Positions 9,931 through 18,104 of a stretch of DNA of 64,000 bases are shown here, piece by piece (the stretch's first letter is position 1; each line of letters begins with the position of its first letter). This DNA comes from Parapedobacter luteus (GTDB taxonomy: Bacteria; Bacteroidota; Bacteroidia; Sphingobacteriales; Sphingobacteriaceae). The stretch lies in contig NZ_FUYS01000002.1 in the NCBI RefSeq assembly GCF_900168055.1, positions 558,888 through 622,887 on the forward strand, in the 5' to 3' direction. The notes under the pieces are model-generated. The model ran no database searches, was not told where the DNA came from, and was given only the letters and a program-made list of their open reading frames with translations. The position numbers and the translations under genes were made by a program.

Positions 9931-10033
9931 GTACTTCTTTCGTACTACTTCCTTACACTTACTTTACCTTTTACTCGGATTTTATTCGGCATTTGTTCGG
10001 ATCATGTTCGGAGTTTGCTCGGTTATTAACCGA
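9931..10033. repeat. 11-bp periodic degenerate array ending in a palindrome
   Basis: Nine consecutive 11-bp units. The first four (from 9931, 9942, 9953, 9964) carry TAC at positions 2-4, and the next five (from 9975, 9986, 9997, 10008, 10019) each begin TCGG. The register holds at exactly 11 bp throughout, although the unit bodies differ. The array closes with a perfect inverted repeat, TCGGTTA-T-TAACCGA, at 10019-10033. It fills part of the 374-bp gene-free stretch 9851-10224, which also holds a 7-bp hairpin (TATATTC/GAATATA, 10058-10075) and no convincing gene. Confidence 0.7.
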
Positions 10034-10190
10034 ATAAACTAAAAAGAAAAAACAACTTATATTCATAAGAATATACCGTTTTATGTAAATTTGGGGTAAG
10101 GCTGACTTACGTTATGAGTAGGGGGACACCTGCCTAAGTTAAGCCCTCAACAGGAGATCGTGCGGTTGACCCGCCGAGTCCTGGATGTTT

Positions 10191-10220
10191 TTGCGTCTCG
10201 CAAGGAAATGCGTACCTTTG
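10191..10220 (+). promoter_or_regulatory. Promoter of RluA-family gene, abutting the start codon
   Basis: TTG at 10191-10193, 19 nt, TACCTTTG at 10213-10220. The ATG follows after only 4 nt (10225), so the transcript should begin at or next to the start codon. Confidence 0.7.
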
Positions 10221-10224
10221 TAAC

Positions 10225-10968
10225 ATGAAAACCCTGGATGGGCGCACGCCCAAATTCTTGCAGTTTGCCGATTTGATTATCCACGAAGATGACAACCTTA
10301 TTGTCATCAATAAACCACCGTTTCTAGCATCACTCGATGAACGCGAAGGGGGAGAAGCTAGTGTGCTACGCCTGGCAAAAAAATACCATCCGGATGCCCA
10401 GATATGTCACCGGTTGGATAAGGAGACTTCGGGACTCTTGCTGATTGCTAAAAATCCAGAAACATACCGTTTGATTGCTATCGAATTTGAGCGCCGCCGG
10501 GTGTCTAAGATATACCATGCCATCATTGAAGGTACGCATGTGTTTGAAGACCTATTGGTAGATTTGCCCATTCTGAACTTAGGTAACAAGAACGTAACTA
10601 TTGACCGTGCCAACGGTAAACGTGCCGAAACGTATTTCAGATCGCTACGCTATTTTAAACACTATACATTGGTAGAATGCCGTCCCATAACGGGCCGCAT
10701 GCACCAAATCCGTGTACATTTGGCTACACAGCACGCTGCTATAGTGGGTGACACCCTCTATCGCGGTAAACCCGTTTTTCTTTCGCAAATCAAGAAACGG
10801 GGGTTTACCTTGGGTAAAGGACAGGAAGAACTTCCGATTATGAAGCGGTTTGCGCTCCATGCCCGTGAGTTGCAATTGACCGTTGGCGACCAAGCCTATC
10901 GTTTCGAAGCCCCATACCCGAAAGATTTTGCTACGCTGCTCCGACAGTTGGAAAAATACGATGACTGA
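10225..10968 (+). CDS. RluA family RNA pseudouridine synthase
   Basis: 247-residue pseudouridine synthase that isomerises uridines in rRNA or tRNA. The RluA catalytic motif HRLDKETSGLLL is present, with predicted nucleophile Asp65. Further family motifs are INKPPFLASLDE near residue 31 and GRMHQIRVHLA near residue 156. It has no S4 domain. The exact RNA target is unknown. A well-formed promoter ends 4 nt before the ATG, so this mRNA is probably leaderless. Confidence 0.93.
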   Translation: MKTLDGRTPKFLQFADLIIHEDDNLIVINKPPFLASLDEREGGEASVLRLAKKYHPDAQICHRLDKETSGLLLIAKNPETYRLIAIEFERRRVSKIYHAIIEGTHVFEDLLVDLPILNLGNKNVTIDRANGKRAETYFRSLRYFKHYTLVECRPITGRMHQIRVHLATQHAAIVGDTLYRGKPVFLSQIKKRGFTLGKGQEELPIMKRFALHARELQLTVGDQAYRFEAPYPKDFATLLRQLEKYDD

Positions 10969-10983
10969 ATGCACCCCGTCGTA

Positions 10984-11013
10984 TTGGATATCCATACAAT
11001 TTTACTAAGTTTG
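10984..11013 (+). promoter_or_regulatory. Promoter of the metal-efflux locus, abutting a GTG start
   Basis: TTG at 10984-10986, 19 nt, TAAGTTTG at 11006-11013, then 5 nt to the GTG at 11019. It fits the consensus and probably drives the small gene together with czcA and czcB. Confidence 0.65.
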
Positions 11014-11018
11014 GCTCC

Positions 11019-11345
11019 GTGAAGTTACTTCGTGTCATATTGCTGATGTACATCGGCGTATTGTCGTTGATTCCTTGTCGTGATGATATCTCGGCATTAG
11101 GGTTTGACGGTCCATTGACACATGCGGCTTCCGGCCATTCGGACGCTCATTCCCACGACTCATGCAGCCCATTCTGTGTAGGCAACTGCTGTGGTGCAGT
11201 ATGGGGGCTCCGTATGGGGATTGGTCCGATAAAAGATCCCATTTATTTCCCTTTCACGAGTGACCGCGCAATTCTTTACGATATCGGCCTCATCCCTAAC
11301 TGGTTTTTGAGCAAAATCTGGCAACCCCCGCAGGCTACCGTTTAA
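11019..11345 (+). CDS. Small Cys/His-rich exported protein, DUF6660-like
   Basis: 108 residues beginning with GTG. A hydrophobic N-terminus (MKLLRVILLMYIGVLSLIPC) looks like a signal peptide or lipoprotein signal. A cluster likely to bind metal follows: SGHSDAHSHDSCSPFCVGNCC, about residues 38-58. Proteins of this build (DUF6660 family) commonly sit directly before CusA/CzcA-type efflux genes in Bacteroidetes. A role as periplasmic metal-binding accessory is inference from composition and position. The GTG start is supported by a promoter ending 5 nt before it. It lies 113 bp before the efflux pump gene. Confidence 0.75.
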   Translation: MKLLRVILLMYIGVLSLIPCRDDISALGFDGPLTHAASGHSDAHSHDSCSPFCVGNCCGAVWGLRMGIGPIKDPIYFPFTSDRAILYDIGLIPNWFLSKIWQPPQATV

Positions 11346-11458
11346 TCTTACTTTACATTTCTATTTAATCGCTGTAGATTGGCGTTGGCATGCCTATGGC
11401 TGTACGCGGCGGTATCGGCGATCCGAAGTTGATTACTTATAAATTAATCGGTCAAGCA

Positions 11459-14400
11459 ATGTTAGATGCTGTCATAAAATTTAGTATAAAAAACAAGATT
11501 ATTATTGGCTTGCTGACCCTATCCCTCATCATTTGGGGAATATGGAGTGCTAGCAGACTGCCCATTGATGCCGTACCCGATATCACTGACAATCAGGTAC
11601 AGATTATTACCATCTGTCCAACACTGGCGGGGCAAGAGGTGGAACAATTGGTCACCTTTCCGATTGAACAAAGCATTGCAAATGTACCCAACCTGGACGA
11701 GATAAGGAGTATTTCGCGGTTTGGTTTGTCGGTTGTCACGGCTGTGTTCTACGAAAATACCGATATTTATTTCGCCCGACAGCTTATCCACGAACGGCTA
11801 CAGGAGGCCGTTGAACAGATACCGATTGGTATCGGTACACCTGAATTGGCACCAGTAAGCACCGGCCTGGGCGAAGTATATCAATACATCTTGCGCCCAA
11901 AGGCAGGAAGCGAAGCCAATTATTCGGCCATGGACCTGCGTACCATGCAGGATTGGATTGTCGCCCGTCAGTTGCGGGGAACGCCCGGCGTTGCTGAGAT
12001 CAACAGCTTCGGCGGTCAACTCAAGCAATACGAGGTTTCGGTCAATCCAGATAAGCTCAAATCCATGGATATCGGTATCCCGGATATATTTGACGCCCTG
12101 GAAGTCAATAATCAAAATACGGGCGGGGCGTATATTGATAAAAAGCCAAACGCGTATTTCATCCGAGGGATCGGGCTGGTCAACTCACTGGAAGATATCG
12201 GCAATATCGTTGTGAAAAGCCGCTCCAACAGCGTTCCGATACTCATCAGGGATGTTGCCGAAGTGCGGTACGGAAGTGCTATACGGTACGGGGCGCTCAC
12301 ATACAACGGCGAGGTGGATGCGGTAGGAGGCGTGGTGATGATGCTTAAGGGACACAACAGCAATGAAGTTGTCCAGCGTGTGAAAGCCAAGATACCCACG
12401 ATACAGCAATCGCTGCCGGACGATGTGGTCATAGAGCCCTACCTTGACCGCACCGAACTGGTGGGTCGAGCCATGGGTACAGTGGAAAAGAACCTTGTTG
12501 AAGGGGCGCTAATCGTCATTTTTGTATTGGTGGTTTTTCTGGGGAACCTTCGGGCGGGACTCATTGTCGCTTCTTCCATCCCCCTTGCAATGCTTTTCGC
12601 GCTGGGCATGATGAATGTCTTTGGCGTAAGCGCAAACCTGATGAGCCTGGGTGCGATTGATTTTGGACTCATCGTTGATGGCGCAGTGATTGTCGTAGAG
12701 GCCGCCCTGCACCACTTGGGAATACGAAAATCTACCGAACGCCTTACCCAACGTGAAATGGATGAGGAAGTGTACCGGTCGGCTTCAAAAATACGCACGA
12801 GCGCGGCATTCGGCGAAATCATCATCCTTATTGTCTATATTCCGATCCTCACACTGGTAGGTATCGAGGGCAAAATGTTCCGCCCCATGGCCATGACCGT
12901 GGGCTTTGCCATATTAGGGGCATTGATATTGTCGCTTACTTACATCCCCGTGATGTGTGCCTTGTTCCTTCCAAAGGCAAAGACCGCAAAGACTTCGTTT
13001 TCAGACCGGATGATGGCTCGCCTGCAACAGGTTTACAGGCCGCTGCTGGAAGGTGCAATGCGCATAAAATACGTGCTTATTGGTACTACCGCGGTGATTT
13101 TTGCTGTATCCCTCATCGTCTTTTCAAGAATGGGCGGAGAGTTTATCCCACAATTGGAAGAAGGCGATTTTGCGTTCCATTGTATCCTGCCGCAGGGTAC
13201 GTCCTTGAGCCAAAGTGTCGAAACCTCCATGCTGGCATCGCGTATCATCAAACAATTCGACGAGGTCAAAATGGTCGTCGGCAAAACCGGTGCTGCCGAG
13301 GTGCCAACTGACCCAATGCCTCCCGAAGCTACAGACCTGATGATTATCCTTAACCCCAAAGATGAGTGGCCGGTACGTAAAACATATAAGCAACTTGCCG
13401 ATGAAATCATGGAAAAACTGACCGTAATCCCAGGCGTTTTCTTCGAGTCAAACCAACCGATTCAAATGCGTTTTAATGAGCTGATGACGGGTATCCGACA
13501 GGATGTAGCTGTGAAGATCTTCGGGGAAAACCTGGATTCGCTATTGGTCTACGCAAACCAAGTGAGCCGAATCATACAAGGCGTGGAAGGTATCACTGCA
13601 CCACAGGTAGAACGGATAGCCGGTCTACCGCAGATCAACGTCGTATACGATCGTGCGCGGATCGCTAACTACGGATTGTCAGTTTCGGCACTGAATGACA
13701 TATTGAGTACGGCATTTGCCGGAAAGGCCGCTGGATTGGTGTTTGAAAATGAACGGCGGTTCGAGCTTGTTGTCCGGCTAGACAGTGTATATCGGAGTTC
13801 GATAGCGGATGTCGCCAACTTATGGGTACCTTTGCCGACCGGAGAACAGGTGCCGTTGTCCCAACTGGCACAGGTGTCATTTAAGATTGGCCCGGCACAG
13901 ATAAGCCGCGAAGATGGAAAAAGGCGCATCGTTATTGGATTCAATCTGGACGGCCGTGATGTAGCTAGCGCAGTAGCCGAAATACAGGCAAAACTCCAGC
14001 AACAGGTCCAACTACCCGCGGGATACTATTATACCTATGGAGGAATGTTCGAGAACCTACAAAAGGCCTCAAACCGCCTGATGGTGGTGGTCCCTATATC
14101 GCTGGCGTTGATTTTCATGCTGCTTTTTTTTACGTTCAACACGTTCAGACACGCAGCATTGATCTTTACGGCTATCCCGATGAGTGCAATCGGTGGCGTA
14201 TGCGCATTGCTGTTGCGGGGCATGCCGTTCAGCATCTCGGCGGGGATCGGTTTTATCGCACTCTTCGGCGTCGTGGTATTGAATGGAATTGTATTGATCG
14301 GCACATTCAACCAACTTGAAAAGGAAGGGTGGACTGACGTAGTTGCGCGAGTGTTGGAGGGAACGAAGATCCGGTTACGGCCGGTGCTGATGACCGCCGC

Positions 14401-15844
14401 CGTGGCCAGCTTGGGCTTCCTGCCTATGGCATTGAGCAATACGGCTGGCGCAGAAGTGCAACGCCCTTTGGCAACGGTGGTAATTGGCGGGCTATTGACC
14501 GCAACCTTTCTGACGTTGTTTATTTTGCCGTTGCTTTACGTGGTGTTCGATGGTGGCAAACGTCGACGATCCGGTGTAGCAGGTACTGCAAAAAGAACGC
14601 CGCTTGTTGTTTTCCTGACGTTGTTGGCTGGAATACCACAGGCCTCCCGCGCACAGCTTACCGACTGCACCAACGGGATTACCATTGAACAGGCCATATC
14701 GATGGCTCTCGCCAATAACCAGGATGTCCTGGCAGCTGAATTGCATGCTAAGGCCTCGGAAAGCATGCTTGTGGCCACGGCGGAGCTACCCAAAGCAGAA
14801 GTCGGCGTGCAATCGGGAAGCTTCAACAGTTTGGCGCGTGACAATGCCTTTCAATTGTCCCAGGCCATACCCTTTCCGACGGTGTTTGGTGCCCGGCGCA
14901 AACTATATCAAGCTGAAGCGGAAGCGAGCCGGATTAACCGGGAGATTACCGTCAATACACTCAAAAATCAAGTGCGGACATCGTTTTACTACATTCAGTA
15001 CCTTCTGCACCGGCAGGACAAATTGACCTACCTTGATAGCCTGTATGCCGATGCTTCCAGAGCTGCTTTCCTGCGCTACCAAACGGGAGAGGCGAGCCAG
15101 CTGGAAATGAGTATGGCTGACACGAAACGAGGCGAAATCAAACTGCTGTTGGAGGAAAACGGGACACAACTGCGTAATGCGTATCGAGATTTTAGCGCGT
15201 TATTAAATATGGATGGCATGCTATCAATAGCTCCTGGGGCTACCTATGAACCCGTGGAGCTGACTACGCTTGTTGACAATGCAGCTGTCATCCGCCATCC
15301 GATCATCCGCGAACTTCAGCAACGTGCTTTTATTACCGAACAGCGCAAAAGAGTTGAAACCGCCCAGACACTACCTGACGTGACAGTAGGATATACGAAC
15401 CAATCCCTTGTTGGTACCTATTTGATGAATGGCCGCGAGCAATATTTCGGACGCGATAAACGGTTCGGTTTTGTCAACGTCGGTATTGCCATCCCGCTTA
15501 CATTAGGAGCGACCAAAGGCCGCATACGCGCAATGGAATACCAGCAACAAGCAGCCGAAGCGGTGAGCCAGCAAGCTGTACGCATGATGGAAGCGCGGCT
15601 GCTGAATGCTTATGAGCAATACGAGCTTCGTTGGAGACGCTACCAGTATTTCGTCAAAAAGGCTTTGCCTAATGCAGAACGTATTATCCAAGCGGCACAA
15701 TTGGGTTACCAAACCGGTGAAATCACTTATGTAGAGTATCTGTATGCGTTGCAGACCTCTACCGATGTAGAACTGGATTGTCTTGAAGTTATCCAATCGC
15801 TCAATCAGGCAGTTATCGATATCAATTTTTTACTAAACAATTAG
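11459..15844 (+). CDS. czcA: CzcA/CusA heavy-metal RND efflux pump fused to a CzcC/TolC-like outer membrane domain
   Basis: 1461-residue fusion. Residues 1 to about 1035 form a complete HME-RND proton antiporter: MLDAVIKFSIKNKI start, TM4 proton-relay motif DFGLIVDGAVIVVE (Asp401, Asp407, Glu414), two large periplasmic domains and the twelfth helix ending YVVFDGGKRRR. Residues about 1047-1065 (TPLVVFLTLLAGIPQASRA, then Gln) look exactly like a signal peptide with an A-x-A-like cut site. Residues 1066-1461 are an outer membrane factor of the CzcC/TolC family with paired coiled coils. The pump works with the CzcB adaptor encoded 8 bp downstream. The start was moved from 11390 to 11459, where the family sequence begins. 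Such fusions are known in Bacteroidetes. The metal (Cu/Ag or Co/Zn/Cd) cannot be fixed from sequence alone. Confidence 0.93.
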   Translation: MLDAVIKFSIKNKIIIGLLTLSLIIWGIWSASRLPIDAVPDITDNQVQIITICPTLAGQEVEQLVTFPIEQSIANVPNLDEIRSISRFGLSVVTAVFYENTDIYFARQLIHERLQEAVEQIPIGIGTPELAPVSTGLGEVYQYILRPKAGSEANYSAMDLRTMQDWIVARQLRGTPGVAEINSFGGQLKQYEVSVNPDKLKSMDIGIPDIFDALEVNNQNTGGAYIDKKPNAYFIRGIGLVNSLEDIGNIVVKSRSNSVPILIRDVAEVRYGSAIRYGALTYNGEVDAVGGVVMMLKGHNSNEVVQRVKAKIPTIQQSLPDDVVIEPYLDRTELVGRAMGTVEKNLVEGALIVIFVLVVFLGNLRAGLIVASSIPLAMLFALGMMNVFGVSANLMSLGAIDFGLIVDGAVIVVEAALHHLGIRKSTERLTQREMDEEVYRSASKIRTSAAFGEIIILIVYIPILTLVGIEGKMFRPMAMTVGFAILGALILSLTYIPVMCALFLPKAKTAKTSFSDRMMARLQQVYRPLLEGAMRIKYVLIGTTAVIFAVSLIVFSRMGGEFIPQLEEGDFAFHCILPQGTSLSQSVETSMLASRIIKQFDEVKMVVGKTGAAEVPTDPMPPEATDLMIILNPKDEWPVRKTYKQLADEIMEKLTVIPGVFFESNQPIQMRFNELMTGIRQDVAVKIFGENLDSLLVYANQVSRIIQGVEGITAPQVERIAGLPQINVVYDRARIANYGLSVSALNDILSTAFAGKAAGLVFENERRFELVVRLDSVYRSSIADVANLWVPLPTGEQVPLSQLAQVSFKIGPAQISREDGKRRIVIGFNLDGRDVASAVAEIQAKLQQQVQLPAGYYYTYGGMFENLQKASNRLMVVVPISLALIFMLLFFTFNTFRHAALIFTAIPMSAIGGVCALLLRGMPFSISAGIGFIALFGVVVLNGIVLIGTFNQLEKEGWTDVVARVLEGTKIRLRPVLMTAAVASLGFLPMALSNTAGAEVQRPLATVVIGGLLTATFLTLFILPLLYVVFDGGKRRRSGVAGTAKRTPLVVFLTLLAGIPQASRAQLTDCTNGITIEQAISMALANNQDVLAAELHAKASESMLVATAELPKAEVGVQSGSFNSLARDNAFQLSQAIPFPTVFGARRKLYQAEAEASRINREITVNTLKNQVRTSFYYIQYLLHRQDKLTYLDSLYADASRAAFLRYQTGEASQLEMSMADTKRGEIKLLLEENGTQLRNAYRDFSALLNMDGMLSIAPGATYEPVELTTLVDNAAVIRHPIIRELQQRAFITEQRKRVETAQTLPDVTVGYTNQSLVGTYLMNGREQYFGRDKRFGFVNVGIAIPLTLGATKGRIRAMEYQQQAAEAVSQQAVRMMEARLLNAYEQYELRWRRYQYFVKKALPNAERIIQAAQLGYQTGEITYVEYLYALQTSTDVELDCLEVIQSLNQAVIDINFLLNN

Positions 15845-15851
15845 CTATAAA

Positions 15852-17138
15852 ATGAATAACACCGATTTTGTATTCAACAGTCGCAAACAGGTAGACTGGT
15901 GGCTTATCATGCTTATGGCCGTTTTGCTTAGCGCCTGCGACAGCCACGGGACAAGGGATGCACACGAGCATGGGGCTACACATAGCCACCACGGCGGAGC
16001 GGGGCAGGGTGGGACAATCGCTCGGCTTACCAAGGCACAGAGGCAGTCTATCGACCTGACGTTGGGAACGTTTGAACAAATGGAACTGGCCGCTATCATC
16101 AAGGCCAATGGTCGTTTGAAAGTACCCAACAGCAACAAGGCAAGTATTACCGCTTTATATGGCGGGGTGATCAAGACCTTGCGTGTAGATGTGGGCACTT
16201 CCGTAAAACAAGGTGCGGTCATTGCGACCATTGTGCATCCACAGTTTGTGCAACTCCAGGAAGAATATCTCGCCATCAGCAGTAAGATCGCATTTGCCGA
16301 GCAGGAACAGGAGCGGCAACGCGCACTGAATACAGGCAATGTGGGCGCACTGAAAAACCTTCAGCAGGCTGATGCGGAGCTCAATGTACAACGCACACGA
16401 AGGGCGTCACTTTTTCAACAGCTCCGGCTGATGGGAATCGACCCCGACGCCGTGACGTACAACAACCTCCAAACGGAATTGGCCGTCACTAGCCCGGTGA
16501 GCGGCATTGTCAGCCAGGTATACGCGCAGCTGGGTAGCTATGTGGATGCATCGTCTCCGGTGGCCGAAGTTGTGCAAAACAATCAGCTTCACCTGGATTT
16601 ACATGTTTTTGAAAAGGATCTTCCCTTTTTGCGTGTCGGACAGCGGGTACATTTTAGGTTGACCAACAACCCAAGTAAGACCTACGATGCTCGCATATTT
16701 GGTGTCGGCGCTTCATTTGAAGACGAAAGCAAAACCGTGCCTGTGCACTGTGCAGTAGATGGCGATAAAGCCGGCCTTATAGACGGAATGAACATCACGG
16801 CTGCAATCAGTCTCGCCGAGATATCGTCCACAGCCTTACCCGATGATGCGATTGTAGATGCAGAAGGGAAGGCCTATATCTTCGTGGTGGTCGATGGACA
16901 AGCGCATGACCACAGTCATTCTCATGGCCACATCGGGCACGACCACGGTGAGGAACCCTCGTATCATGCCGAAGATTGGATGAGTTTCGAAAAAGTAGAA
17001 GTTGTAAAAGGGATATCGGAAATGGGCTATACAGCGGTTACTCTGGTTAATCCGATTCCAGACCAAGCACAAATCGTAACAAAAGGCGCATTTTTTGTAA
17101 ACGCAGTATTAACCGGTACGGCAGGGCACTCGCATTAG
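15852..17138 (+). CDS. czcB: CzcB/CusB periplasmic adaptor of RND efflux (lipoprotein)
   Basis: 428-residue membrane-fusion protein linking the RND pump to the outer membrane channel. The N-terminus carries a lipoprotein signal with lipobox LLSAC. It is followed by a His-rich stretch (HEHGATHSHHGG), the lipoyl/barrel-sandwich halves around residues 75-240 (IKANGRLKVPN... SPVSGIVSQVYAQLGSYV), a coiled-coil hairpin with many Gln/Glu between them, and a beta-barrel domain. A second His cluster (HDHSHSHGHIGHDHG, about residues 353-367) and a terminal GHSH suggest direct binding of Zn, Cu or Ni. It is read 7 nt after the czcA fusion stop, so it is in the same operon. Confidence 0.92.
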   Translation: MNNTDFVFNSRKQVDWWLIMLMAVLLSACDSHGTRDAHEHGATHSHHGGAGQGGTIARLTKAQRQSIDLTLGTFEQMELAAIIKANGRLKVPNSNKASITALYGGVIKTLRVDVGTSVKQGAVIATIVHPQFVQLQEEYLAISSKIAFAEQEQERQRALNTGNVGALKNLQQADAELNVQRTRRASLFQQLRLMGIDPDAVTYNNLQTELAVTSPVSGIVSQVYAQLGSYVDASSPVAEVVQNNQLHLDLHVFEKDLPFLRVGQRVHFRLTNNPSKTYDARIFGVGASFEDESKTVPVHCAVDGDKAGLIDGMNITAAISLAEISSTALPDDAIVDAEGKAYIFVVVDGQAHDHSHSHGHIGHDHGEEPSYHAEDWMSFEKVEVVKGISEMGYTAVTLVNPIPDQAQIVTKGAFFVNAVLTGTAGHSH

Positions 17139-17188
17139 CACAGGCCCGGCCAACCGGCCAACCTCGTCTGTATACGTCCATCGGCGTA

Positions 17189-18067
17189 TTAGGTAAACAA
17201 TTGATGTTGGGGGCCACGGACCTGAAGCCCCAAAGCTTTATTTAAAGCTTCAATGAAATAGGTGGACAGCAGCGGCGATTCAATCTCCACATTTTGATGG
17301 ACAAAGAAATAAAGGGCTTGCAAACCAGCGTCCCGCCATTCCTGGATGCGTTCAACCCAATCATCCAGCCGACTTTTGTCCGTAGGGTGGTTTGCACCCA
17401 CATAGCGCACGAAGGCCGTGGGCGTGGTCAAGCGCATATGCAGCATGTCTCGTCGTCCGGCAGTATCCACAATGACGTTTGCCACTTTCTCGGTCTCCAG
17501 CAGTTTATACAGCTTTTCGCGCGCATCCTGATTGGCAAACCACTCCGCATTGCGAACTTCCACCGCGAGTGGTACCGAACCGGCAAATTTTTTAACAAAG
17601 GAGGCTAACCGTTCAAAATCCTTGAGCTTGAAATTGTCATGCAATTGAAGGAAGCTCATCCCCAATTTTTCTTCAAACAGGGCAATAGCATCACAAAATG
17701 CAATCATCTTCTCGTCTACATTCAGCAACCGGCCATAGTGGCTGATCGTCTGTGGTACTTTAGGAAAAAACTTGAAATCGGCAGGCGTTTTGGCTTTCCA
17801 GATTTCCACCTGTTGCTTATCGGGTGAGTTATAGAATGTGCCATTCAGCTCGATGCTATTGAACTGGGTGGCGTAGTAGGTCAGCTCATCTTTGGTGCCG
17901 CGGGGGTAGAATCCCTTAAGGTCCTGTTTGTTCCACTTGGCACAACCAACGAACACTTCCAAGTCTTGGCCCTTGTGCTGCTTGCGAAGCAGGGCTGTCG
18001 TGTCCGGGTGAGTGGGGGGGAGGGTGAAGTCCACCGCTTCTGGATGATCTACGCTTCCGAATTTCAT
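17189..18067 (-). CDS. DUF72 family protein (YecE-like)
   Basis: 292-residue member of the DUF72/YecE family, a TIM-barrel-like fold of unknown activity. Diagnostic segments are VGCAKWNKQDLKGFYPRGTK near residue 40, YATQFNSIELNGTFYN near 65, and FKFFPKVPQTISHYGRL near 100. The family is widespread and has been compared with xylose isomerase-like barrels, but no reaction is established. It starts 37 nt after the purH stop on the same strand, so it may be co-transcribed with purH. It converges on czcB; the 50-bp gap holds only weak GC-rich inverted repeats (GGCC/GGCC). Confidence 0.9.
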   Translation of the reverse strand: MKFGSVDHPEAVDFTLPPTHPDTTALLRKQHKGQDLEVFVGCAKWNKQDLKGFYPRGTKDELTYYATQFNSIELNGTFYNSPDKQQVEIWKAKTPADFKFFPKVPQTISHYGRLLNVDEKMIAFCDAIALFEEKLGMSFLQLHDNFKLKDFERLASFVKKFAGSVPLAVEVRNAEWFANQDAREKLYKLLETEKVANVIVDTAGRRDMLHMRLTTPTAFVRYVGANHPTDKSRLDDWVERIQEWRDAGLQALYFFVHQNVEIESPLLSTYFIEALNKALGLQVRGPQHQLFT

Positions 18068-18104
18068 GTTTTTTGCTCTATGCCGTAGGCCTATGGCTAC
18101 ACGA

